The notes below the pieces were generated by a model. It was not told the origin of the DNA. It searched no databases and worked only from the letters and a program-made list of their open reading frames with translations. From assembly GCA_041441915.1 (NCBI GenBank), contig JASDRS010000017.1:103660-167659 (forward strand): 64,000 bases of DNA. Direction: 5' to 3'. Every line of letters begins with the position of its first letter. Position 1 is the first letter of the stretch. Positions 35,464 to 44,240 of the stretch are shown here, piece by piece. The translations under genes and the position numbers were made by a program. The DNA comes from UBA10365 sp041441915 (GTDB lineage: Bacteria > Pseudomonadota > Alphaproteobacteria > Rhodobacterales > Rhodobacteraceae).

Positions 35464-36924
35464 ATGAGCCTAGGAACTTTGATCGCGGTTTTGTTTATAT
35501 TAACTGTTTTAGGGTTTATGATAGGCCGTATGCGTGCACTTTCCTGCGTCGATGGAGATGCGCGTAAACTGCACTCACTCCCAAATTTCTATGGCGGAAT
35601 GGTCGCTATTTTTATCGCTTTTCCAGCATTTCTGATATTATGTGCTTGGTTAGTCGTTCAACCAATGCTTATTGAATCGAAAGTTAGAGGTACGATAACT
35701 ACAGCCGAAATAGCTGAAGGTTCTAGCCGAGCAATGGTGATGGCTGATGTCCGCCGCATTTCCCAAGGTCTTGACGCTGCGCTAAAAGCTGGCGGTATGT
35801 CTGAAAAAAATCTGATCGACTTCGACACCACTCAATCTGATGCGAATGTGCTGCTTTCGACTGCTGGTGTGGCCCTCGGTTCTAAGGTGCAGCCAAGCGT
35901 TTTTGAAGCAGGACGTCAGCACCGGATTTTGACGAAATCGGCCCAATTGGGCATGGTAATCATAGTTTTAAGCGTTGCCTTGCTTGGCTTTACGCTGTCA
36001 TGGCGGCGCATCACTCCGAAGATGCGAGCGCGCAATGTGGTGGAACGCGCTATCCTTTGGGGCTTGATTGCCTCATCCTTGGTAGCGATTATGACGACGA
36101 TTGGGATTATCGCTTCGATGGTGTTTGAAACGGTGAACTTCTTTCAAATGTATCCTGTTGTTGAGTTTTTTACTACGCCTGTGTGGAACCCGCAGTTTCG
36201 TGGCGGGTCGGAGCTAGGGATTCTGCCACTCTTGTGGGGAACGCTTTACGTGTCTTTTGTGGCACTGATTGTTGCAGTTCCGATTGGGCTTTTTGTGGCG
36301 ATTTATCTGTCTGAATATGCTGGGACTAAACTGCGGGCTTTTGCAAAGCCTGCGATCGAGATTTTGGCCGGAATTCCAAGTATCGTTTATGGTCTGTTTG
36401 CTTTGATTACCATTGGGCCGTGGCTGCGTGATTATTTTGCGCAACCTTTGGGCTTGGGCAACAGTTCGTCTTCGGTCATTACCGCCGGCATCGCTATGGG
36501 GATTATGCTAATTCCTTTTATATCATCGTTGTCAGATGACATTATCAACGCAGTTCCACAAAGCCTGCGCGATGGATCTTATGCACTTGGCGCCACGCAA
36601 TCAGAAACCATTCGTCAAGTTGTTGTGCCTGCAGCATTACCAGGCATTGTGGGTGCGATTTTGATGGGTGCCAGTCGTGCGATTGGTGAAACCATGATTG
36701 TGGTTTTGGGTGCGGGGGCATCGGCGAAACTTTCGATCAACCCTTTTGAGGCGATGACTACCATTACTGTTAAAATAGTAAGCCAATTGACGGGCGACAC
36801 CGAATTCAACTCGCCAGAAACGCTGGTTGCTTTCGCATTAGGAATAACTCTGTTTGTCTTTACCCTATTGCTGAACGTCCTAGCCCTTGCCATTGTGCGC
36901 AAATATAGCGAGCAATACGAATGA
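35464..36924 (+). CDS. pstC: Phosphate ABC transporter permease PstC, long form
   Basis: Inner-membrane permease that pairs with PstA. The protein has 486 residues, far longer than the E. coli protein (about 320). The first 200 residues hold two or three extra helices and a periplasmic segment before the conserved permease core (ILPLLWGTLYVSFVALIVAVPIG, IEILAGIPSIVYGLFALITI, LMGASRAIGETMIVVLGAGA), with the EAA-type motif near ALGATQSETIRQVVVPAALPG. The frame could begin at ATG 35452, but GGAAA lies before ATG 35464. It overlaps pstA by 4 bp. The long form is usual in Rhodobacterales. Confidence 0.92.
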   Translation: MSLGTLIAVLFILTVLGFMIGRMRALSCVDGDARKLHSLPNFYGGMVAIFIAFPAFLILCAWLVVQPMLIESKVRGTITTAEIAEGSSRAMVMADVRRISQGLDAALKAGGMSEKNLIDFDTTQSDANVLLSTAGVALGSKVQPSVFEAGRQHRILTKSAQLGMVIIVLSVALLGFTLSWRRITPKMRARNVVERAILWGLIASSLVAIMTTIGIIASMVFETVNFFQMYPVVEFFTTPVWNPQFRGGSELGILPLLWGTLYVSFVALIVAVPIGLFVAIYLSEYAGTKLRAFAKPAIEILAGIPSIVYGLFALITIGPWLRDYFAQPLGLGNSSSSVITAGIAMGIMLIPFISSLSDDIINAVPQSLRDGSYALGATQSETIRQVVVPAALPGIVGAILMGASRAIGETMIVVLGAGASAKLSINPFEAMTTITVKIVSQLTGDTEFNSPETLVAFALGITLFVFTLLLNVLALAIVRKYSEQYE

Positions 36925-38255
36925 TCAACAGTTCAAAAATCACTTTTATATCGATTTTCCGCCCAGATGAGCGGACCCAGCGGCGCAACGCGGCCGAAAG
37001 GCGCTTTCGGGCTTTTGGGCTTTTGGCGGTGCTCGTTTCGGTTTTGGCATTAGTTTTTCTGGTAACCTCAATTTGGACGAAGGGTTCGGGCGCTTTTTAC
37101 CAAACATTTATAACCGTTCCTGTAACATTGTCGGCTGAAAAGCTTGATCCCAAAGGGAACGGCGATTTGGATCAGATGAAAAAGGTTACCACGATTGGCT
37201 ATAAAAAATTAATTGCAGCAAACTTGCTGGCGCAATTGACGGTGCATGGCATCGATACGACAAATGTCAGCGATAAAGGCATTGGAAAAATGCTTTCGTC
37301 TGAATCTGCGGCAACGCTACGCAATACAGTCATTGGAAACCCAAACCTTATTGGCCGTACGATGACTTTTGACTTTCTGGCGAGCGGGCGTATCGATGGG
37401 TATTACAAGGGCCGTGTGAGCATGGCCAGCGCTGCGCTTGATAATAATGTTTCGCCCGCACAATTGCTTTTAGCTGATGAATTGAAGAAAAAAAATCTTT
37501 TGAATGTGAACTTTAATTGGCGGTTTTTGTCAGCGCCTGACGCGTCAGAACTGCGTCCCGAGGCAGCAGGCTTAGGCGTCGCCATATTGGGTTCGGCCTA
37601 TATGATGTTGATCGTTTTGGTCCTGGCTTTACCCTTGGGGGTGGCCACCTCAATTTATCTGGAAGAATTTGCGCCAAAAAATCGTTGGACTGACGTGATC
37701 GAGGTGAATATCTCGAACCTTGCCGCTGTGCCTTCGATTGTTTTCGGAATTTTGGGCTTGGCGGTCTTTATCAATATCGGCGGCCTGCCACAGTCTGCCT
37801 CCATCGTAGGGGGATTGGTCTTGACCTTGATGACCCTGCCAACGATTATTATCTCAACGCGAGCAAGCTTGCAAGCGGTGCCACCAAGTATTCGCGATGC
37901 GGCCTTGGGTGTGGGAGCTTCCAAAATGCAATCCGTATTTCACCATGTGTTACCCCTTGCCATGCCAGGCATTATGACGGGCACTATAATAGGTGTTGCG
38001 CGAGCTTTGGGTGAAACGGCGCCTTTGCTATTGATAGGCATGGTTGCTTTTGTGCGTGACTTTCCTTCTAGCCCCCCTTCGGGGTTTTTTGATCCTGCTT
38101 CAGCCTTGCCTGTGCAGGTTTATCAATGGACCCAGCGAGCGGACCCCGCGTTTACCGAACGAGCTTCGGGGGCTATTATAGTTTTGCTTGGATTTTTGTT
38201 AGTGCTTAATACTTTGGCTATTGTGTTGCGCAACCGATTTGAACGGCGCTGGTAG
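36921..38255 (+). CDS. pstA: Phosphate ABC transporter permease PstA, long form
   Basis: Partner permease of PstC, 444 residues. The N-terminal 230 residues contain one transmembrane helix (about 35-58) and a large periplasmic part that fits the DUF3333 domain of alphaproteobacterial PstA. The permease core follows: GVAILGSAYMMLIVLVLALPLGVA, NLAAVPSIVFGILGLAVFINI, and the EAA loop GVGASKMQSVFHHVLPLAMPGI. The overlap with pstC (ATGA) suggests coupled translation. It ends 14 bp before pstB. Confidence 0.92.
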   Translation: MINSSKITFISIFRPDERTQRRNAAERRFRAFGLLAVLVSVLALVFLVTSIWTKGSGAFYQTFITVPVTLSAEKLDPKGNGDLDQMKKVTTIGYKKLIAANLLAQLTVHGIDTTNVSDKGIGKMLSSESAATLRNTVIGNPNLIGRTMTFDFLASGRIDGYYKGRVSMASAALDNNVSPAQLLLADELKKKNLLNVNFNWRFLSAPDASELRPEAAGLGVAILGSAYMMLIVLVLALPLGVATSIYLEEFAPKNRWTDVIEVNISNLAAVPSIVFGILGLAVFINIGGLPQSASIVGGLVLTLMTLPTIIISTRASLQAVPPSIRDAALGVGASKMQSVFHHVLPLAMPGIMTGTIIGVARALGETAPLLLIGMVAFVRDFPSSPPSGFFDPASALPVQVYQWTQRADPAFTERASGAIIVLLGFLLVLNTLAIVLRNRFERRW

Positions 38256-38269
38256 ACGTTGGATAGATT

Positions 38270-39067
38270 ATGAAAGACATGGTATTCTTGGAGAGAGATG
38301 TGGAAGTCGCAAAAAACAAAATATCAGCGAAAGGTGTGCAGGTCCACTACGACCAAATTCATGCTTTGAAAGATGTGAATGTCGATATTCTCGATAAGAC
38401 AGTGACTGCTTTCATCGGTCCTTCGGGCTGTGGAAAATCTACGTTCTTGCGCTGTTTTAACCGAATGAATGACACGATTTCAGGCTGCCGTGTAGTTGGT
38501 GCTATTCATCTGGATGGAGAAGACATTTATGACAGTGGCGTTGATCCGGTGCAACTGCGTGCCAAAGTGGGAATGGTATTTCAAAAGCCTAACCCGTTCC
38601 CTAAATCGATCTACGAAAATGTTGCTTATGGGCCAAAAATTCATGGTCTAACCCACAATAAGGTTGAACTGGATATAGTAGTCGAAAAATCTCTGCGCCG
38701 CGCTGCCCTTTGGGACGAGGTGAAAGACCGGCTTCATGCGGCTGCAAACGGACTTTCCGGCGGTCAACAGCAGCGCTTATGTATAGCCCGGGCCATCGCC
38801 ACTGGGCCCGAGGTTTTATTGATGGATGAGCCCTGCTCGGCTCTTGACCCGATAGCAACGGCTCAGGTCGAGCAATTGATAGACGAATTGCGTAGCCGGT
38901 ATTCGGTTGTAATAGTGACTCACTCGATGCAGCAGGCTGCGCGTGTGTCGCAACGTACAGCTTTTTTCCACTTAGGAAATTTAGTCGAATATGGTGAAAC
39001 TGGTCATATTTTCACCAACCCAAGTGATCCACGCACCGAAAGCTACATCACTGGCCGTATCGGATAG
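38270..39067 (+). CDS. pstB: Phosphate ABC transporter ATP-binding protein
   Basis: ATPase of the Pst importer, 265 residues. Walker A GPSGCGKSTFLRCFNRMND, Q-loop VGMVFQKPNPFPKSIYENVAYG, signature GLSGGQQQRLCIARAI and Walker B LLMDEPCSALDPIA are all intact, and the switch His is in VIVTHSMQQAARVS. ATG 38270 has GGA eight bases upstream; ATG 38279 is a possible later start. Fourth gene of the operon. PstB also signals to PhoU and PhoR as known for the family. Confidence 0.97.
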   Translation: MKDMVFLERDVEVAKNKISAKGVQVHYDQIHALKDVNVDILDKTVTAFIGPSGCGKSTFLRCFNRMNDTISGCRVVGAIHLDGEDIYDSGVDPVQLRAKVGMVFQKPNPFPKSIYENVAYGPKIHGLTHNKVELDIVVEKSLRRAALWDEVKDRLHAAANGLSGGQQQRLCIARAIATGPEVLLMDEPCSALDPIATAQVEQLIDELRSRYSVVIVTHSMQQAARVSQRTAFFHLGNLVEYGETGHIFTNPSDPRTESYITGRIG

Positions 39068-39075
39068 GAAGTTTC

Positions 39076-39783
39076 ATGAATAACGAACCCCACATTGCTA
39101 CTGCCTTTGACCGCGACCTAGAAGCCATTCAGGCAATGATTGTGCGCATGGCTGGGTTGGTAGAGACGTCTTTGCTTCAGGCCGCTGAAGCGCTTGAAGC
39201 CCGGGACGAAGAGCTTGCCAACATCGTTCGCCAAGGCGACAAAGCGATTGATGAGCTGGAATTGCAAATTAATACTGAAGCGGCTCGCTTGATCGCTTTG
39301 CGCGCACCTGCCGCGTCTGACCTGCGTACTGCTTTAAGCGTCATTAAAATTGCAGCCTCGCTTGAGCGCTGTGGCGACTATACAAAAAATCTAGCCAAAA
39401 GGTCGAATGTTTTGGCGCAATTGTCCCCCGTGGGCGGTTCAACCGGTTCGATTCGGCGTATGGCCAAGGCAGTACAATTGCAGCTTTCGGGTGCGATTGA
39501 TGCTTACATTAAACGCGATTATGAATTGGCAGTTGAAGTGCGCAATCGCGATCAAGACATCGACCAAATGTATAACGCTTTGTTTCGCGAATTCCTAACC
39601 CATATGATGGAAGATCCGCGCAATATCACGGCCTGTATGCATTTCCACTTTATTGCTAAGAATATTGAGCGTTTGGGCGATCATGCCACCGGTATAGCTG
39701 AGCAAGTCATTTATCTTGTCACTGGGCATTTGCCGGAAGAAAGCCGCCCAAAGGGCAGTCTGCCTAGTACCACTGAAAAATAA
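39076..39783 (+). CDS. phoU: Phosphate signalling protein PhoU
   Basis: Negative regulator that links Pst transport to PhoR activity. The protein has 235 residues, all helix, with two PhoU three-helix repeats. Recognisable are FDRDLEAIQAMIVRMAGLV at the start, LRAPAASDLRTALSVIKIA, SLERCGDYTKNLAKRS, and in the second repeat FHFIAKNIERLGDHATGIAE. Acidic E/D-containing metal-cluster motifs are present in both repeats. It lies 8 bp after pstB and 21 bp before phoB. Confidence 0.95.
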   Translation: MNNEPHIATAFDRDLEAIQAMIVRMAGLVETSLLQAAEALEARDEELANIVRQGDKAIDELELQINTEAARLIALRAPAASDLRTALSVIKIAASLERCGDYTKNLAKRSNVLAQLSPVGGSTGSIRRMAKAVQLQLSGAIDAYIKRDYELAVEVRNRDQDIDQMYNALFREFLTHMMEDPRNITACMHFHFIAKNIERLGDHATGIAEQVIYLVTGHLPEESRPKGSLPSTTEK

Positions 39784-39804
39784 AACTATCCTAAGGATTG
39801 CTAT

Positions 39805-40494
39805 ATGAAGAAACTGCATCCCGTCGTGCTCGTAGTAGAAGATGAGCCTGCGCAAAGAGAAGTATTGGCCTTTAATCTGGAAGCAGAAGGCTTTGATGTG
39901 TTTCAAGCGGCGAATGGTGAAGAAGCTTTGGTGATGGTTGACGAGGTGTCTCCCGATATCATCGTTCTTGATTGGATGATGCCCAATCTTTCGGGGATAG
40001 AAGTCTGCCGCCAATTAAAAATACGCTCCGAAACACGGGAAATAGCGGTCATCATGCTTTCGGCGCGCTCGGAAGAAGTTGACCGCGTGCGTGGGCTTGA
40101 AACAGGCGCAGATGATTATGTGATTAAGCCCTATTCCATTGTCGAGTTGATGGCGCGGGTTAAAGCCCATTTGCGCCGCATGCGCCCAACCACGGTTGGG
40201 CTTGTTCTGGAATATCAAGACATTCGACTTAACAGCGAAACCCATACGGTCTACCGCGGCGAAGCTATCTTAAAGCTGGGCCCTACCGAGTTTCGCCTGC
40301 TGAGCAGCTTTATCGAAAAGCCAGGCCGGGTTTGGAGCCGTGAGCAGTTGCTCGATCGAGTTTGGGGACGCGATATCTATGTTGATACCCGCACAGTCGA
40401 TGTGCATATTGGCCGCTTGCGCAAGGCTTTGTGTGAATTTGGCGGTGGGGATCCTTTGCGCACTGTTCGAGGCGCGGGCTATTCTTTGGGTTGA
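39805..40494 (+). CDS. phoB: Phosphate response regulator PhoB
   Basis: OmpR-family response regulator that binds Pho boxes. The protein has 229 residues. The receiver domain has acidic VEDEPAQ, phospho-acceptor Asp in IIVLDWMMPNLSG, and the conserved Lys in VIKPYSIVELMARV. The winged-helix DNA-binding domain follows from about residue 130, with GPTEFRLLSSFIEKPGRVWSR and YVDTRTVDVHIGRLRKAL. It is the last gene of the pst operon, so it is likely under its own control through the Pho box. Its sensor gene phoR is transcribed divergently at the other end. Confidence 0.96.
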   Translation: MKKLHPVVLVVEDEPAQREVLAFNLEAEGFDVFQAANGEEALVMVDEVSPDIIVLDWMMPNLSGIEVCRQLKIRSETREIAVIMLSARSEEVDRVRGLETGADDYVIKPYSIVELMARVKAHLRRMRPTTVGLVLEYQDIRLNSETHTVYRGEAILKLGPTEFRLLSSFIEKPGRVWSREQLLDRVWGRDIYVDTRTVDVHIGRLRKALCEFGGGDPLRTVRGAGYSLG

Positions 40495-40503
40495 TTTTTG
40501 AAC

Positions 40504-41580
40504 TCAGGCCTTAGGGCGCGTCATTCGGTTAATGTGCCCCATCTTGCGACCAAGACGAGCTTGTGGTTTGCCGTAAAGATGTAGGGCTGTGTTGGGCTCT
40601 GCTGCAAGCTTGGGCAAGTGATCCATGTCATCGCCGATCAGGTTTTCCATAACCACATCCGCATAGCGCTGCCCATCGCCTAAGGGCCAGCCTGCAACGG
40701 CTCGAATATGCTGTTCAAACTGGTCAATGGCGCAACCGTTTTGCGTCCAATGTCCCGAATTATGTACGCGCGGTGCGATTTCATTCACGATAAACCCCGC
40801 GGATGTCACAAAAAGCTCAACACCCATCACACCGACATAATCTAGAGCATTCAGGATTTTAGCCGCAATCAGTACCGCATCAGTGCGCTGGTGCGAGGTT
40901 AGTTTTGCTGGAACCGTAGTTTGGTGCAAAATCCCATTTTTGTGAATGTTTTCACCTGGATCGTAGGCTGATATAGCCCCATCAAAACCTCGTGCAGCGA
41001 TGACGGACACTTCGTCGGTAAAACTGATGAAGCCCTCTAACACGGCCATAGAGCCGTTCATTTCGGCCAGCGCTTTAGGTGCATTGATGGCACTATCTAT
41101 GCGCACTTGCCCTTTGCCATCATAACCCAATCGTGTGGTTTTTAAAATGGCAGGCAGGCCAATTTTTGTCAGAGCTTGGGTCAGGTCTTCTAGATTAGCA
41201 ACTGCGTAAAAGGGCGCACAGGCTAAGTCCAGGTCGGTCAAAAATTGCTTTTCAATTAGGCGATCTTGGCTGATTGCCAGCGCCTTACGTGCCGGACGGA
41301 TGGGGGCAAAATCTTGCAAAAGATCTAAAGCATGGGTGGGAATATTTTCAAACTCATAGGTGATTACATCTACATCGACACCAAAAGCACACAGGGCTGC
41401 GTCATCTTCGTAAGAGGCCGTGGTCAAGCGGTGGGCCACATCGGCTGCAGGCGCATAGTGGGTAGGTTCGTAAATATGAGTTTTTAACCCTAAACGCGCT
41501 GCTGCGACCGCAAGCATCCGCCCCAATTGGCCACCGCCCAAAATGCCGATAGTGCTGCCTTGGGGCAGGGGGTTAGTCAT
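40504..41580 (-). CDS. purK: N5-carboxyaminoimidazole ribonucleotide synthase
   Basis: ATP-grasp enzyme that carboxylates aminoimidazole ribonucleotide with bicarbonate during purine synthesis. The protein has 358 residues. Motifs are GILGGGQLGRMLAVAAARLG at the start, the ATP-grasp segment ILKTTRLGYDGKGQVRI, EGFISFTDEVSVI, and GVMGVELFVTSAGFIVNEIAPRVHNSGHW, whose end is split here by family convention, with the conserved Asn-Glu metal ligands. It overlaps purE by 8 bp and ends 9 bp from convergent phoB. Confidence 0.94.
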   Translation of the reverse strand: MTNPLPQGSTIGILGGGQLGRMLAVAAARLGLKTHIYEPTHYAPAADVAHRLTTASYEDDAALCAFGVDVDVITYEFENIPTHALDLLQDFAPIRPARKALAISQDRLIEKQFLTDLDLACAPFYAVANLEDLTQALTKIGLPAILKTTRLGYDGKGQVRIDSAINAPKALAEMNGSMAVLEGFISFTDEVSVIAARGFDGAISAYDPGENIHKNGILHQTTVPAKLTSHQRTDAVLIAAKILNALDYVGVMGVELFVTSAGFIVNEIAPRVHNSGHWTQNGCAIDQFEQHIRAVAGWPLGDGQRYADVVMENLIGDDMDHLPKLAAEPNTALHLYGKPQARLGRKMGHINRMTRPKA

Positions 41581-42058
41581 CCAAGGGCTCCTCAGTGATC
41601 GAGGCGCTTAGTGCTTCGCGCCACAAGGTTAGCTTTTGTGCCAGAATATCATCATTTAGCGCTAAAATACCTACGGCCAAAAGCCCAGCATTGGTCGCTC
41701 CGGTCTCGCCTATTGCCATTGTGGCTACCGGATAGCCCCGTGGCATTTGAACAATAGAATAAAGGCTATCAATACCGTTCAAGGTTTTGGTGATGATTGG
41801 CACGCCTATCACGGGCAAACGGGTTTTTGATGCCATCATGCCGGGCAAATGTGCTGCACCGCCTGCGCCTGCAATGATGACCTTTAGGCCACGTCCAATT
41901 GCGGTTTTTCCATAAGTCCACAAGCGATCTGGCGTACGATGGGCACTGACGATCTTTGCTTCCCACGTAACGCCAAGCTCGTCTAAAATTGCTGCTGCTT
42001 CTTTCATACTGGGCCAGTCTGATTGGCTGCCCATGATAATACCAACGCTCGCGCTCAT
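41573..42058 (-). CDS. purE: N5-CAIR mutase
   Basis: Converts N5-CAIR to CAIR in purine synthesis, as an octamer. The protein has 161 residues. The substrate loop IIMGSQSDWPSMKEAA, the SAHRTPDRLWTYGKTA region with the catalytic His, and the GAGGAAHLPGMMASKTRLPV motif are intact, plus GYPVATMAIGETGATNAGLL near the end. First gene of purEK and the upstream gene of the pair. Confidence 0.96.
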   Translation of the reverse strand: MSASVGIIMGSQSDWPSMKEAAAILDELGVTWEAKIVSAHRTPDRLWTYGKTAIGRGLKVIIAGAGGAAHLPGMMASKTRLPVIGVPIITKTLNGIDSLYSIVQMPRGYPVATMAIGETGATNAGLLAVGILALNDDILAQKLTLWREALSASITEEPLDD

Positions 42059-42133
42059 ATTGCCCCCTGTGTCAAGCCAGGAACTATAGCTGGATCGCGC
42101 AGCAGAGCAAGCTTCCCATATAAATACTACTCT

Positions 42134-42352
42134 TTAAGCAATGATATTTGGTGTCAACTGGTCTGAGATCTGTCTAATTTGGTTTTTGAGTACCAATTTA
42201 TTTTTCTTAAGCCGCTGTAGGTTAATTTGATCAGGAATATTTTCTTGCAAAATGGCACGAATAGCTTCGTCAAGGTCTCGATACTCACGGCGTAAAACTT
42301 TTAATTTAACGTGAAGCATATCTTCGAAATTTAATTTGCCTGTGACGTTCAT
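42134..42352 (-). CDS. YdcH/DUF465 family small protein
   Basis: A 72-residue basic and helical protein. The pattern LRREYRDLDEAIRAI, then LQRLKKNKLVLKNQIRQI is that of the DUF465 (YdcH) family: short coiled coil with conserved H/L-x-D-L-D and K-K-x-K-L-x-L-K-D/N elements. The function is not known. It is a single gene in the minus orientation between purE and the hsp20 pseudogene. Confidence 0.82.
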   Translation of the reverse strand: MNVTGKLNFEDMLHVKLKVLRREYRDLDEAIRAILQENIPDQINLQRLKKNKLVLKNQIRQISDQLTPNIIA

Positions 42353-42535
42353 AATAATCTTACGCTGAGCTGTTAAAAGGTTCCTTACTCTACCACGTCC
42401 TGAGCCGTTTTTGGAAACATTCTTGTGAACAGCCCGCTGGGGCTAATGCTGGGCTTGTCATAGGGCCGTTAAATAGCCATATTCAGTACGTGGAGCTAAA
42501 TTTGGGCTTGATCAGTCGCTGTAACAGGATAAAAA
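42353..42535. other. Intergenic segment between YdcH gene and hsp20 pseudogene
   Basis: No gene is supported. It should contain the start signals of the YdcH gene (minus) and the former promoter of hsp20 (plus). No RpoH-type promoter or other clear element was recognised. Confidence 0.4.
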
Positions 42536-42940
42536 ATGATAAGATCAAGCCTCGGCGCGTATACATCTCTTTTGGGTTTTGAGAAAGTAGAACGGCTGGC
42601 ACGAACGTACGGCAGAATCTGGTAATGATAGTTATCCACTTTGTAGCATTGAAGCCGTATCGGAGAATGCCTATTGCATCACTTTGCCCTTTGCAGAATT
42701 TCAAGAACAAGGTTTGGCCATAACCGTCGATGATCGCCAATTGGTGGTGTGCGGTAAGCAAAGTGACGATGATGGGGCTTGGGATTTTTTTGCACAGTGG
42801 TATAGTCGTGCGTGTCTTTCAGCGCAGCTTTGTGTTGGCCGATGGGGTTGATGTCGCGGGTGCGGTAATGGACATGGACTTTTGCACATTGATCTCAGCC
42901 GCGAAGTGCCGCAAAGTATCGTGCAAACATAAAAATTAAC
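42536..42940 (+). pseudogene. Decayed hsp20 (IbpA-type small heat-shock protein)
   Basis: The residues of an alphaproteobacterial Hsp20 can be followed through four changes of reading frame. From ATG 42536 the frame reads SSLGAYTSLLGFEKVERLA and stops at TAA 42623. A second frame from about 42606 gives SGNDSYPLCSIEAVSENAY, CITLPFAEFQEQGLAITVDD and RQLVVCGKQSDD. A third, from about 42782, gives FQRSFVLADGVDVAGAVM. The second frame returns from about 42876 with GLLHIDLSREVPQSIVQT, and the last residues IKIN need a further shift. The order equals that of intact Hsp20: N-arm, alpha-crystallin domain and C-terminal IKI-type tail. The next gene, DUF1150, is a usual Hsp20 neighbour in Rhodobacterales. 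A minus-strand frame of 92 codons over it is a shadow. Confidence 0.85.
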
Positions 42941-42973
42941 AGTCGTGGCCCCGCGCAAGTTAAAGTCAAAGCT

Positions 42974-43201
42974 ATGATCCCAAATAACAAAATATCAGGT
43001 CAGAACGCCGAAAACCTTGCCTATGTGCGCAAAGTTTTGGTCAAAGACCTGTCTATAGAAGTTCAAGAACAGGTCGATGGTCTAAGTATTCTTTATGCAG
43101 TTCATGATGCCAGCGGCAGGCGTCTAGCCCTGGTTGTGGACAGGCAACTGGCCTTTTCATTGGCGCACCAAAATGATTTTTTGCCCCTGAGTGTGCATTG
43201 A
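42974..43201 (+). CDS. DUF1150 family protein
   Basis: Acidic-to-neutral 75-residue protein. The segments ENLAYVRKVLVKDL, LSILYAVHDASGRRLALVVD and AFSLAHQNDFLPLSVH match the DUF1150 family, which in Rhodobacterales usually follows hsp20 and has no assigned function. It is intact although the upstream hsp20 is broken, which suggests that it has a use of its own or that the loss is recent. No strong ribosome site is visible before ATG 42974; translation may once have been coupled with hsp20. Convergent with trxB. Confidence 0.85.
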   Translation: MIPNNKISGQNAENLAYVRKVLVKDLSIEVQEQVDGLSILYAVHDASGRRLALVVDRQLAFSLAHQNDFLPLSVH

Positions 43202-43209
43202 TAAGCAGA

Positions 43210-43224
43210 GGGGCTAGGTGCCCC
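43210..43224. terminator. GC-rich hairpin between DUF1150 gene and trxB
   Basis: GGGGC, five bases, GCCCC between two convergent stops. No T-run follows on either side, so intrinsic termination is only possible. Confidence 0.35.
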
Positions 43225-43232
43225 ACAAGTTG

Positions 43233-44174
43233 TTATTGATTGTCGGCCAAGAACCGTTCGGCATCAAGAGCTGCCATGCAGCCCATGCCAGCACTCGTCA
43301 CCGCTTGGCGATAAACGTGATCAGTCAAGTCCCCCGCCGCAAAAACTCCTGGGGTCGAGGTATGCGTCGTGCCGGGTTGCACTTTGACGTAACCGCCATT
43401 GTGCAACTCTAATTGTTCCGCGACCAATTCTGATGCAGGAGAATGGCCAATGGCAACGAAAAAGCCTGAACAAGGCACTTCCCTTTCAGCGCCTGTTTGC
43501 AGATTACGCACCTGAACGCCCGTGACACCCGATGGGTTCTCCGTTCCTAAAATCTTGGCCACACCATGGTTCCAAAGTATTTCGATTTTAGAGTTTTTAA
43601 AAAGTCGATCTTGCAAAATTTTCTCGGCCCGCAAACTATCGCGACGATGCACCAAGGTGACCTTGGATGCGAATTTTGTTAGGAATAGCGCCTCCTCTAC
43701 GGCGGTATTTCCGCCGCCAATAACCACGACCTCCTTGCCACGATAAAAGAATCCGTCACAGGTGGCGCAGGCAGAAACGCCGAAGCCTTTGAATTTTTCT
43801 TCCGATGCAAGGCCGAGCCATTTGGCCTGCGCGCCTGTGGCCAAAATTACTGCATCAGCGGTGTAGGTCGTGCCTGAGTCGGCCGTGGCGGTGAAAGGGC
43901 GGGCTCTTAGGTCAAGCGCGCTTATATAGTCAGAGATGACCTCGGCGCCCATGGCCGTGGCGTGGTTTTCCATGCGCACCATTAAATTGGGGCCTTGCAC
44001 CTCGGTGTCGCCGGGCCAGTTTTCAACCTCGGTCGTGATGGTCAATTGACCACCCGGTTGCAGGCCTTGGATCAGCAAGGGTTCAAGCATCGCGCGGGCA
44101 GAATAAACGGCAGCCGTATAGCCCGCAGGCCCTGAACCAATGATAAGTACCTTTGCGTGACGCGTGTTGGCCAT
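43233..44174 (-). CDS. trxB: Thioredoxin reductase
   Basis: FAD enzyme that reduces thioredoxin with NADPH. The protein has 313 residues. The FAD-binding GSGPAGYTAAVYSARAML, redox-active CATCDG in SACATCDGFFYRGKE, NADPH-binding VIGGGNTAVEEALFL and the C-terminal GVFAAGDLTDHVYRQ are intact. The length agrees with the low-molecular-weight type. It diverges from the Lrp-family gene, an arrangement that is common in Rhodobacterales to my knowledge. It is convergent with the DUF1150 gene. Confidence 0.96.
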   Translation of the reverse strand: MANTRHAKVLIIGSGPAGYTAAVYSARAMLEPLLIQGLQPGGQLTITTEVENWPGDTEVQGPNLMVRMENHATAMGAEVISDYISALDLRARPFTATADSGTTYTADAVILATGAQAKWLGLASEEKFKGFGVSACATCDGFFYRGKEVVVIGGGNTAVEEALFLTKFASKVTLVHRRDSLRAEKILQDRLFKNSKIEILWNHGVAKILGTENPSGVTGVQVRNLQTGAEREVPCSGFFVAIGHSPASELVAEQLELHNGGYVKVQPGTTHTSTPGVFAAGDLTDHVYRQAVTSAGMGCMAALDAERFLADNQ

Positions 44175-44240
44175 GATTTCCCCTTTTCATAATACAACCA
44201 TTTTCCATATAGAGCGCTGGGGCTATGGCGAAAAGCCCTG

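Noticed and set aside
42483..42761. Minus-strand frame of 92 codons
   Set aside because: Antisense to the hsp20 remains; no family and no start signal.
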